This document shows positions 42,880 to 50,196 of a stretch of 50,196 nucleotides of DNA, one piece after another. Position numbers and translations under genes: made by a program. Source of the DNA: CAWIUB01 sp963839175 (GTDB lineage: Bacteria; Actinomycetota; Actinomycetes; Mycobacteriales; Jatrophihabitantaceae); contig CAWIUB010000023.1 of NCBI GenBank assembly GCA_963839175.1, positions 1 to 50,196 on the forward strand, read 5' to 3'. Within the stretch, counting starts at the first letter, position 1. Each line of letters starts with the position of its first letter. The notes beneath the pieces were generated by a model. It was not told where the DNA came from. It did no database searches and saw only the letters and a program-made list of their open reading frames with translations.

Positions 42880-43695
42880 ATGCCGTGGGTACTGCGTGGC
42901 CTGCGGGACGGCGTCGCAACGAGCCGCTGGCCCTGGCGCCGCGACGACTACTTCGACGCCTTCCCAGCCGCCGTGCAGGTGCGTGACCCAGCCGCCGCGG
43001 GCGGGACCGCCGGGCATCGCGCGGCGCTGCGCGAGGTCGCGGTCAGCGAACGACTCTGTCCCACTCGCGCCATCGCGGTCGACGACGGGGCGGTGCGCCT
43101 CGACCGCGGCCGTTGCATCCTGTGCGGCCGCTGCGTCGCCGCGTTGCCGGACCTGTTCGAGTGGGCACCGGGCTCAGCGACGGCGACGCTCGACCGACAG
43201 CGGCTCGTCGTCGGCGTCGTGCCGGAGACCGACGAGGCGCTCACCGAGTTGCGCGCACAGCTGGCCGCGCGGGTGCGGCGGCTGCGCCGCTCGGTGCACA
43301 TCCGCCACGTCGACGCCGGCTCCGACGGCAGCGACGAATGGGAGGTGCATGCGCTGCTCAACCCGGTCTACGACGTCCACCGGCTCGGCATCTTCCTCAC
43401 CGCCAGCCCCCGGCACGCCGACATCCTGCTGGTCACCGGCATCGGTGCCACCGGCATGGCCGCGCCGCTGCAACGCACCCGTGCGGCCATGCCTGACCCG
43501 GTCGTCGTGATCGCCGCGGGCAGCGACGCGGTCAGCGGCGGGCTGATCGGCGGCGGCTACACCGGCGGTGCCGGCGTCGGCCCGCTCGTCGACGTGGACG
43601 TATGGGTGCCCGGGTCGCCGGCTACACCGTTCAGCCTGCTGCACGCCATCCTGGTGGCCCTCGGCCGCGTTCCGCCGGGACGGGGGGCGGCCTGA
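42880..43695 (+). CDS. Ehr small subunit: ferredoxin domain fused to a cluster-less NuoB domain
   Basis: This 271-residue protein has an N-terminal half-ferredoxin (Cys60 in RLCPTRAI, Cys79, Cys82, Cys85 in RCILCGRCVAALPD), enough for one [4Fe-4S] cluster. From about residue 140 it is a HycG/NuoB-type small subunit (YDVHRLGIFLTASPRHADIL, LVTG). The proximal-cluster cysteines are gone: GSCxxCE reads GSDGSDE (Asp149, Asp152), GxC reads GSD (Asp216) and PGCPPTP reads PGSPATP (Ser246). The whole protein has exactly four cysteines, all in the ferredoxin part. It directly follows the large subunit with no gap. Mycobacterial Rv0082 is a likely relative of the NuoB part. Confidence 0.9.
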   Translation: MPWVLRGLRDGVATSRWPWRRDDYFDAFPAAVQVRDPAAAGGTAGHRAALREVAVSERLCPTRAIAVDDGAVRLDRGRCILCGRCVAALPDLFEWAPGSATATLDRQRLVVGVVPETDEALTELRAQLAARVRRLRRSVHIRHVDAGSDGSDEWEVHALLNPVYDVHRLGIFLTASPRHADILLVTGIGATGMAAPLQRTRAAMPDPVVVIAAGSDAVSGGLIGGGYTGGAGVGPLVDVDVWVPGSPATPFSLLHAILVALGRVPPGRGAA

Positions 43696-45767
43696 TGCTC
43701 CTCGCCGCGCTCGTGATCTTCGCGGTCGCCGCGGTTGCCAGCTGGGCGGCCGGGGTACCCCGGTGGTCGGTTTGGCCGAAGCCGCGCACCGCCGCGCTGC
43801 TCGCCGGTCTCGCGATCCCGCTGTCCTGGCTGCTGTGCGCCGCGGGAGCGGTGGTGCTGGTCGTGGCCGGTGGGCGCGGCCTGGCCGGCGACACCGATAC
43901 GTTGCGACTGGGGAATCTGGGCGGGCTCGGCTCGGCCGCGTTGCGTACCGACCGGCTGTCCGGACTGTTCCTGGTCATCGCGTTCGCGGTCGCCGTCCCG
44001 GTGCTGCTGGCCGCCGCCTCACCCGTCGCTGCCTCGCGGCCCCGGTTGCCCGCGGCGGTGGCGCTGACCCTGGCCGCGGTCGAGGTGATCGTCACCGCCG
44101 ATCATCTGTTCGTCCTGCTGTTCGGCTGGGAGGGGCTCACCGTCGCGTTCTACCTGCTCGCCGGCTTCGACCGTAACGAGCCGGGGCGCCCCCGGGCCGC
44201 GGTCATCACGGCCGCGTTCGGCAAGGTCAGCGGCGCTGCCTTGCTGATCGGCGGGTTGCTGGTGGCCGGCCACGCGCACACCTTCAGCCTGGCGGCGTTC
44301 GGCGCGGGGGTCGGCGGAGCGACGGGGCAGGCCGCGTATGCGCTGCTGCTGTTCGGGTTCGGGGTCAAAGTCGGGCTGGTGCCGGTGCAGGTGTGGCTGC
44401 CGCCCGGCTATGCCGCGGCCCCCGGCCCGGCCCGGGCGGTGATGGCGGGCGTCGCCGTCAACGTCGGCTTCTACGGCATGTGGCGCACCTTGCAGGTGCT
44501 CGGCGCGCCGCCGGTGTGGCTGGTCGTCGCGGTCCTGGTCATCGCCGGAGTCACCGCGATCCTCGGCATCGCGCACGCGGCTGTGCACGCCGACCTGGCC
44601 TACCTCGTCGCTTGGTCCAGCGTCGAAAACGCCGGGGTGATCATCGCCGGTTTCGGTGCCGCGTTGGTCGGTGCCGCCGCGCACAACCCGAAGCTGACCG
44701 CGGCCGGGCTGCTGGCCGGCACAGCGCAGATCTGCGCCCACTCGTTGGGCAAGGCGCTGCTGTTCGTCGCCACCGCTGCAGTCGAGCGGGCCACCGGCAC
44801 CACCGACCTGGACTGGCTGCGCGGCGTGGCCCGTCGCCTGCCGTGGGCCGGCACCGGGCTGGTGATCGGGTCACTCACCCTGGCCGGGCTGCCGCTGACC
44901 GCGGGCTTCGCCTCGGAGTGGTTCACCCTCGAGTCGCTGATGCAGCAGTTCCGGGTCGACACGCTACCCATGCAGCTGGCCACCGCCACCGCCGGTGCGC
45001 TCGTCGCGCTGACCGTCGGCGTCGCGGGCGTGACCTTCGTGCGGCTGGTCGCGCTGACCGCGTTCGGTCACCCACCCGTCGAGCTCACCGCCAGTGAGTC
45101 GGCCGAGGCCGACCGCGGGCTGCTACACCGGGCCGGTATCGGCCTGTTGGCGGTCGGCTGCCTGGGCGTTGCCGCAGTCGCACCACTGGAGGTGCGCATG
45201 ATTGCCACGGGGCTGTCCCCGATCGTCGGCGACCAGACTCGCGGCGCGCTCGCCTCCCCCTGGGTGCTGCAGCCGGTGTTCTCCGATTTCTCGGCGTTGT
45301 CCCCGACCTGGCTTTGGATCGCCATACCGGCACTCGTCGTGCTCATCGGCCTGGTCACCGCCGCATTCTCCGGCCGGCGGCTGTGGCGGGTGCGCCGGGT
45401 GCCGGCGTGGAGTTCGGCCTCCCCCGGTGTGGAGGGCAGCGTCGGCTATACCTCGTTCGGCTATGCCAACCCCATGCGCAAGGTGCTGGCCAATCTGCTA
45501 CTCACTCGCGGTGAGCTGCGCCGCGAGGAGGCCCGCACCGGCGGGCAGGTCGGCGGCGAGGACCAGGGCGCGGCCGGCGTGCGACTCGGCTACACGGTCG
45601 ACGTCGTCGAGGTGGTCGGACACTATATGTACCGGCCGCTCGGTGGGATGTTGCTCGCCGTCGTCCGGGCGGCGAAACGGTTGCAGTCCGGACGGCTGGA
45701 CGCCTACCTGGCATACATGCTCATCGCCCTAGTTGCAGTGCTCGCGGTGGTGGCCGGCACTGCGTGA
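43695..45767 (+). CDS. Ehr complex antiporter-like subunit, HyfB/NuoL-like
   Basis: This 690-residue membrane protein of the Mrp/NuoL family has around sixteen helices. Ion-channel residues are conserved: Glu in LLFGWEGLTVAFYLLAGFD, Lys in GFGVKVGLVPVQVWLPPGYA, His and Lys in QICAHSLGKALLFVA, and a C-terminal extension that would bridge along the membrane arm (GLVTAAFSGRRLWRVRR, ending with another helix at YMLIALVAVLAVVAG). ATG 43695 overlaps the previous stop. The counterpart in M. tuberculosis is probably Rv0083. The next gene is 28 bases downstream. Confidence 0.9.
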   Translation: MLLAALVIFAVAAVASWAAGVPRWSVWPKPRTAALLAGLAIPLSWLLCAAGAVVLVVAGGRGLAGDTDTLRLGNLGGLGSAALRTDRLSGLFLVIAFAVAVPVLLAAASPVAASRPRLPAAVALTLAAVEVIVTADHLFVLLFGWEGLTVAFYLLAGFDRNEPGRPRAAVITAAFGKVSGAALLIGGLLVAGHAHTFSLAAFGAGVGGATGQAAYALLLFGFGVKVGLVPVQVWLPPGYAAAPGPARAVMAGVAVNVGFYGMWRTLQVLGAPPVWLVVAVLVIAGVTAILGIAHAAVHADLAYLVAWSSVENAGVIIAGFGAALVGAAAHNPKLTAAGLLAGTAQICAHSLGKALLFVATAAVERATGTTDLDWLRGVARRLPWAGTGLVIGSLTLAGLPLTAGFASEWFTLESLMQQFRVDTLPMQLATATAGALVALTVGVAGVTFVRLVALTAFGHPPVELTASESAEADRGLLHRAGIGLLAVGCLGVAAVAPLEVRMIATGLSPIVGDQTRGALASPWVLQPVFSDFSALSPTWLWIAIPALVVLIGLVTAAFSGRRLWRVRRVPAWSSASPGVEGSVGYTSFGYANPMRKVLANLLLTRGELRREEARTGGQVGGEDQGAAGVRLGYTVDVVEVVGHYMYRPLGGMLLAVVRAAKRLQSGRLDAYLAYMLIALVAVLAVVAGTA

Positions 45768-45795
45768 CACTGAACACGCGGATCGGAGGTTGCCG

Positions 45796-46152
45796 ATGAG
45801 TAGCCAGGTGCGGGCCTGCCGGCTGACGATCTACCTCGGCAACGCCGATATCCACCAGCACAAGGCGCTCAGCGGCGAGATCGTGCACCGCGCGCACCGG
45901 GCCGGCCTGCGCGGTGCCACCACCCTGCAGGGCATCCAGGGCTACGGCCACTCCACGAAGATCCACACCATCCCGAAGTGGGGGCTCGTCGATCGCACCC
46001 CGGTCACCGTGCACATCATCGACAGCCCGGCCAGCATCCGTGCCTTCCTCCCCCAACTCGACGACCTGGCTGGACGCTGCCTGATCGTGTGTGACGAGGT
46101 CGACGTCGTGGCCACCGCCGGGCAGCGGATGCATCTCGCCAACCCCGAGTAA
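45796..46152 (+). CDS. DUF190 (PII-like) protein at the end of the Ehr operon
   Basis: This 118-residue DUF190 protein reads CRLTIYLGNADIHQHKALSG, then AHRAGLRGATTLQGIQGYGH, then IHTIPKWGLVDRTPVTVHII and CDEVDVV. DUF190 folds like PII signalling proteins and often accompanies crcB fluoride channels in other genomes. ATG 45796 has CGGAGG nine bases upstream. Its place after a complex-I-like pump suggests that it binds a small molecule and regulates the pump, as PII-like proteins do for transporters. This is inference; no ligand-specific residue is identified. Confidence 0.85.
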   Translation: MSSQVRACRLTIYLGNADIHQHKALSGEIVHRAHRAGLRGATTLQGIQGYGHSTKIHTIPKWGLVDRTPVTVHIIDSPASIRAFLPQLDDLAGRCLIVCDEVDVVATAGQRMHLANPE

Positions 46153-46325
46153 CGAGTTGCGATAGCGCACTTTGCCTGTCGGCCACGTGCCCGACCACGG
46201 TGCCAGCACGGCCTCGACCGGCAAAGCGGGCGAACCGGCCTGCACCTCCAGCAGAGCCGGGCCGACGTCGCACCGCCAGCAATGTCGCACCGGCCCCAGC
46301 GCCACGATAGGCGCGCCCTTTCCGG

Positions 46326-47585
46326 TCAGTCGGGCCGCTGCACACGCAGCATGCGCGAGGTGAGGACGGAGGCAGCCATCCAGGCCGCCGCGTACCCGAA
46401 GGCGAGCGTCGGCGAGACGAGGGTCCACAGCAGGCCGGCGACCACCGTCGAGCCAAGATCACCCAGCGCTTGGGTGAGGCCGAGGACCCCGAATCCGTTG
46501 CCGCGTAGCCGTTCGGGAAGCGCGTGGGCCACCACCGTCGACTCGGCCGTCTCGGCGAATCCGATCCCCACCCCGGACAGCAGGAACGCGCTCAACAGCA
46601 CCGGCCAGGCATGCGATCCGACCGCGAACAGCGCGTACCCGCCGACGTACACGATCCCTCCGCCGGTGAACACCAGCCGTAGGCTTAGCCGGTCGGCCAG
46701 CTGGCCGCCGGCCAGCGCGGCGACCGTGGCGGCCGCGTTGTGCGCGGCGTAGAGCAGGATCGCCAGGCTGGTGGCCGGGGTCAGGTCCCGGCCGGAGACC
46801 TGCAGCAGGTCGGTGGCACGCAAGATCAGCAGTGTGGTGGCGACGTTGCCGAGCTCGAACAGGGCGACCGGAGTCAGCGTGCGGGCCAGGCCGGCACGGC
46901 GTAGCTCACCCAGGTTCAGCGCCAAGGTGCGGCGGGCCGCGCCGTCCGCGACGGTGCGCCGGGCTTCCCGGGCCGCGAGCGTGATCGCGACCGCGGCCAA
47001 CACCCCCGGCACGATCGCCAGCACGATCGCGTGCCGCACACCGAGCGCGGCGACCAGCCCGGACGCGGCCAGCGGCCCGATGATCGCCCCGGCATTGTCG
47101 CCGGCCCGCTCGACGCCGAACGCCCGGCCGAACGCGCCGCCGCTGGCCAGCGACGTCAACAACATGTCCCGCGCGGGTGAGCGGATACCGCGCGACATCC
47201 AGGCGAACGCGCGCAGGATCGCCACCTGCCACACCGCAGTGGCCAGGCCGATCGCGGCAGTGGCCACCGCCGTGCCCAGGTAGCCGCCCGAGGCGAGCCG
47301 GGCCCGGCGCCGGGGATCGTTGGCCAACGGCCCGCCCGCGAGCTTGCACAACCCAGTCAGCGCGTCGGAGACCCCGTCGATCGCGCCGAGGGCGCCGGGG
47401 CCGGAATGCAGCGTCGAGGTGAGGAACGTCGGAAGGATGCTGGTGACCAGTTCGTGGCCGGAGTCGCTGAACAGCGACGCCGCACCGACGCCGAGCACGC
47501 CTGGGGTGAGCCAACTCCGGTCGTCCTCCGGCGCACCGCCGCCGGCCGGGTGCGCCTGCTCGACCGCCTCGCCAGGCTCAGTCAC
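46326..47585 (-). CDS. Major facilitator superfamily transporter
   Basis: This 419-residue protein has about twelve hydrophobic segments. MFS signatures are GGPLANDPRRRARLASGG (loop 2-3 region) and GVGIGFAETAESTVVAHALP in the C-terminal half. It resembles the multidrug/efflux type seen in actinobacteria; the substrate is unknown. GTG 47585 overlaps the stop of the broken dynamin gene by eight bases, so they form one minus-strand operon. It converges with the DUF190 gene, 173 bases away. It lacks a visible riboswitch, so I do not place it in the fluoride set. Confidence 0.88.
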   Translation of the reverse strand: MTEPGEAVEQAHPAGGGAPEDDRSWLTPGVLGVGAASLFSDSGHELVTSILPTFLTSTLHSGPGALGAIDGVSDALTGLCKLAGGPLANDPRRRARLASGGYLGTAVATAAIGLATAVWQVAILRAFAWMSRGIRSPARDMLLTSLASGGAFGRAFGVERAGDNAGAIIGPLAASGLVAALGVRHAIVLAIVPGVLAAVAITLAAREARRTVADGAARRTLALNLGELRRAGLARTLTPVALFELGNVATTLLILRATDLLQVSGRDLTPATSLAILLYAAHNAAATVAALAGGQLADRLSLRLVFTGGGIVYVGGYALFAVGSHAWPVLLSAFLLSGVGIGFAETAESTVVAHALPERLRGNGFGVLGLTQALGDLGSTVVAGLLWTLVSPTLAFGYAAAWMAASVLTSRMLRVQRPD

Positions 47586-49231
47586 GAACCCTCGTCACCT
47601 GCGCCAGCAGCTGCCGCAGCGTTTCCCGCCGGTCGCGAAGCTCGGCGAGCCGTGCGACGCGATCGGTGCGCACCGTGTCGCTGATCCGGGCCGCATCACC
47701 CAAAGCGGCCAGCAGCCGATCGATCATCCCGGCATGCTGCTGCTCGAGGTCGCGGGCCAGGCGATAAGTGCTCTCCCGCAGCCGCTGCTGCAGGTCCGCG
47801 CGAACCCGGCCGAGTTGCCGGTCGACGAGCTCGGGCACCTCCCGGATCAGGTGATCGCGGGCGCGCCGGGCCTTGCCGGGCATCACCCGGCGGGCGGCGT
47901 CGGCCAGCGGTGGCTCGACAACCGGGTCTCGATCGAACGAATACCAGAATCCCTTGCTGGGCAACAGGATCTGCTCGTCCATCTCGATGGATAGGTCGAT
48001 GTTGAGGAAGTCCCGGGCCGCGCGGCCGCGCTCTTCGACCTGGTCGGCGGGCACCTGGCGTAGCGGGCCATCGAGGTGATCGAGGGTGGCCTGCAGACAG
48101 ACACGATGCGGCCAGCTCACCCACCGCCAGCCGATGGGACTCATCAAGCGCCCGGCGCATCCGCCGCTCCGCGACCGCGCAGCGGTCCCCCAGCTCACCT
48201 CCACGCGCGGCGATTTCCCGCAGCCGATCCTGGAAGCCACGGACCTGTTCCACCGCGCTCGCCTCCGCCAACTCCAGCGCCCGGTCGGTAACCGCGATGC
48301 CATCGAGCATCCCGTTGATCAACCGATACAGGTGACCCCGCAACGAGACCACGAGATCGTCATGTGCGCTCTTGCGCAGGGATTCGTCGAACGCGCTCGT
48401 GAAGGCGGCGAAGCCGGGCTCGCCCCGCCCAGCGCGGGCCACGCACGGGTACACGTGGACGGCGGCACCGGACGCGTGGGAGCAAACCTGCTCGGTGGCC
48501 TCGGCCAGTTCGGCCGCATCAAGACGGTCGGCCTTGTTCAGCACAACATAGGTGCGCACCGACCCTGGCAATACTCGAGCCAGCAAGGCGCGTTCGCTCT
48601 CCGAAACCGGCGGGTCCGAGGTGAGGACGAAGCTCGCCGCGTCCAGCGAGTCGGGCGCCCCTTCGGCAGCGCGAGCGTTATGGGCGAACACCGAGCCGGT
48701 TCCCGGCGTATCGACGAGTTCCACGCCATGTTCAGCGAGGAATGGCGAGTCGATGCGTACTTGGACGTCGGCCACGTTGCGGGCGTTGTTCGGATTGGCT
48801 CGCTCGCTGACGAAATCCCCCAACGCGGACACTCCAAACCGTTCGTGGCGGCCGTCGAGAAACGTCACCACCAGGTGATCGTCGTCGTCCTCATCACGAG
48901 CTAGCACAGCGGTGACCACCGCGGTCACTGGCGTCACGCCGGTGGGCAGCACGTCCCGCTCAAGCAACGCATTGATCAGCGTGCTCTTGCCGCGCTTGGC
49001 CTCACCGGCTACCAGCACGCGCAGCCGCTTGGCGGTGAGCCGCTCGTCCAGCTGCGCCAGCTTGCGGCGATCGTCTGCCGAAACCAGCTCGCGCAAGGTC
49101 TGCAGCGTGTCGCCGAGCCGATCGGCAAGCGTGACCGGCACGGACGCCTCCCACCGCATTGGGCAGGGACTGTTGGCGACTGTCACGTTTGCGGCGAGCC
49201 CCTCCGCCGTATGGTCGAGTCTAGTGCTCAC
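47578..49231 (-). pseudogene. Dynamin-like GTPase split by a 4-bp duplication
   Basis: The first part (49231 to about 48100) carries the GTPase motifs VAGEAKRGKSTLINALL (G1), TPVTAVVTAV (G2), DTPGTGS (G3) and NKADRL (G4). The remainder (about 48100 to 47578) is helical: LSIEMDEQILLPSKGFWYSF and STYRLARDLEQQHAGMIDRL. The two lie in different frames joined at a CAGACAGACA run (48094-48103), where removing one CAGA restores a continuous protein of about 550 residues. The gene is probably inactive or newly damaged; sequencing error cannot be excluded. Start GTG 49231 overlaps the preceding stop, ATG near 49159 is an alternative. The family remodels membranes. Confidence 0.75.
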
Positions 49232-49719
49232 GGGTACAGCCGGGACATCGAGACGATCAGCACGCCCGCCACGACGACGCCGAGCAAGGCAACGGCGGTA
49301 TCAATAGCGCCGCCGGAGAACCCGATCTCGCCGATCAGCAACGTCGCGGCTGAGGTGGCGAGCGCAGGTACGCCGTAACCGAGGTGGTCGACGGCCGCCG
49401 CCCGCCAGCCCGCCAGCCAGCTCTCGGTCTCCGCGATCTGCGCAGCCGCCATGAATGCCGCGAGCAGCAGCGCGGTAAGCAGCGTGGCCACCACCGGCGG
49501 GCGCGCGGCAAGGGCGAGGTGCCCGATCGCGGCGGCCGTAACGAACGTCGCCGCGCCTCGACGACGCAGCGCCGTCAGGATGCTGCCCACGACGCCGGCC
49601 ATCGCGAACGCGAGCCCAAGCAGGTCGTGGCGCGGCCAGCACGGCACCGCCGAGAGCGCAGCACCGAGCAGCCCGACGGCGAGCCAGGCCCCGATCCCGC
49701 GGGCAGGCACGGCGGTCAC
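49228..49719 (-). CDS. Integral membrane protein
   Basis: This 163-residue protein consists almost wholly of hydrophobic segments: WLAVGLLGAALSAVP, LLGLAFAMAGVVGSILTAL, FVTAAAIGHLALAA, VVATLLTALLLAAFMAAA and a last pair at DTAVALLGVVVAGVLIVSM. It has no domain that I know. GTG 49719 overlaps the DUF58 stop (GTGA), and its own stop overlaps the dynamin start. Since DUF58 genes often sit in MoxR-type clusters, it may be part of that operon. Confidence 0.75.
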   Translation of the reverse strand: MTAVPARGIGAWLAVGLLGAALSAVPCWPRHDLLGLAFAMAGVVGSILTALRRRGAATFVTAAAIGHLALAARPPVVATLLTALLLAAFMAAAQIAETESWLAGWRAAAVDHLGYGVPALATSAATLLIGEIGFSGGAIDTAVALLGVVVAGVLIVSMSRLYP

Positions 49720-50196
49720 CGGGCACCTGCCGTGGATCGGCGCAGGATCGGCTGCAGCACCGCATCGAGCGGCGTGCGGCCGTCCCAATCCACCACGGGC
49801 ACGCCGATCCCGGCGAGCTCGTACCGGCTGGCGGCCCGGTCCAGCCGCCACAGCCGCAGCGCCACGTGCTCGCTCGGGAGCGTCACCACCGGTTCGGACG
49901 TCAGCACGTCGACCACGGTCACCGGATGCCCGCAGGCCCGCAGCGCCTGCACCGCGCCGAGCGCCCGCTCGTCTAGCAGCGGCGACAAGAACACGATCGT
50001 GCAGCCGGGCGGCAGAGCGGCCGGAGAGACGCCGCGCAGATCTGGGTCGACGTAACTCTCCCGGCCGATGACGTCGAGCATCGCCTCCGCGACCCGGTAG
50101 AACTGCCGCTCCCCGAGGTCGGCGCGCACCCAGCGCAGCCATCCGCCGATCGCGACCACGCCGACCCGGTCGTGGGGCGCAGCACCTGCCGGGCCA
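49716..50196 (-). CDS. DUF58 protein (C-terminal part, runs off the window)
   Basis: At least 159 codons of a longer gene enter from the right edge. The sequence DRVGVVAIGGWLRWVRADLG with RQFYRVAEAMLDVIG, then TIVFLSPLLDERALGAVQAL and VVDVL fits the von Willebrand-like DUF58 domain near its C terminus. DUF58 proteins usually work with a MoxR AAA ATPase; that partner should lie further right if the operon follows the usual pattern. The N terminus is not seen. Its stop overlaps the start of the next membrane protein. Confidence 0.7.
   Translation of the reverse strand, partial: GPAGAAPHDRVGVVAIGGWLRWVRADLGERQFYRVAEAMLDVIGRESYVDPDLRGVSPAALPPGCTIVFLSPLLDERALGAVQALRACGHPVTVVDVLTSEPVVTLPSEHVALRLWRLDRAASRYELAGIGVPVVDWDGRTPLDAVLQPILRRSTAGAR

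Noticed and set aside
38204..45767. Reading the operon as a true formate hydrogenlyase or [NiFe] hydrogenase
   Set aside because: All four Ni ligands and all four proximal-cluster cysteines are replaced, and no formate dehydrogenase, maturation protease or Hyp gene is nearby.
38204..45767. Reading the operon as respiratory complex I
   Set aside because: There is no NuoE, NuoF or NuoG, the large and small subunits are of the HycE/HycG type and the gene order is Ehr-like.
48094..48103. Programmed frameshift in the dynamin-like gene
   Set aside because: There is no slippery heptamer or stop-adjacent signal; a simple CAGA duplication explains it.
1..50196. CRISPR arrays, tRNA or rRNA genes
   Set aside because: No spaced direct repeats of CRISPR type, no tRNA T-loop signature with a matching cloverleaf and no rRNA sequence was found on reading both strands.

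Overview
The window is chromosomal DNA of a high-GC Gram-positive actinobacterium. The evidence is the FasR-fabD-fabH-acpP-fabF-accD6 fatty-acid locus with a DUF3145 neighbour, a DUF222/HNH (13E12-type) protein, a FolP2-type dihydropteroate synthase, many GTG starts and GTGA/ATGA/TGATG overlaps. I cannot name the genus. A mycobacterial or frankial relative is plausible because accD6 lies in the fab operon and because an Ehr/'hyc-like' complex resembles the M. tuberculosis Rv0082-Rv0087 region.

Layout. 1-2.6 kb: gene debris, a DUF222/HNH protein with a possible SOS box on its start codon, and a pirin. 2.6-11.5 kb: a PHP phosphoesterase diverging from fasR, then the type II fatty-acid synthase operon. 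Between fabF and accD6 lie three identical 65-bp repeats, each encoding a 22-residue peptide coupled to the next frame. 11.5-16.5 kb: a HAD hydrolase, an APH-type kinase and glycogen branching enzyme, all on the minus strand. 16.54-17.76 kb: an insertion sequence whose transposase has lost its core. 17.9-20.8 kb: a secreted cupredoxin, a truncated membrane protein, an exported protein and a frameshifted zinc alcohol dehydrogenase. 20.9-30.3 kb: lipid and CoA metabolism and housekeeping genes (thiolase, CaiB-type racemase, folP2, HAD-IIA, sirtuin, enoyl-CoA hydratase, aldo/keto reductase, hot-dog protein, homocysteine methyltransferase, phosphoesterase). 30.3-33.2 kb: lutABC lactate oxidation operon, minus strand.

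The most interesting part is 33.2-46.2 kb. I read four fluoride-riboswitch (crcB-motif) aptamers within 5 kb, identified from the P1 hairpin with GGCGATG, the AACNGC segment, the GCTGAYG/GCTAAYG segment and a 6-nt loop pseudoknot. They precede (a) a small unknown protein, (b) a pair of MutS-like ATPases, (c) a Nudix hydrolase and (d) a seven-gene operon encoding an energy-converting-hydrogenase-related (Ehr) membrane complex plus a DUF190 PII-like protein. No CrcB or EriC channel is in the window. In the Ehr complex all four Ni-binding cysteines of the large subunit and all four proximal-cluster cysteines of the small subunit are replaced. The proton-pump-like membrane subunits keep their characteristic lysine and glutamate motifs. 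Two of the switches control short leader frames whose stop codons overlap the start of the next gene. The region looks like a fluoride-stress regulon island built around a complex that cannot do hydrogenase chemistry.

46.3-50.2 kb (minus strand): an MFS transporter, a dynamin-like GTPase broken by a CAGA duplication, a membrane protein and a partial DUF58 protein, overlapping like an operon.
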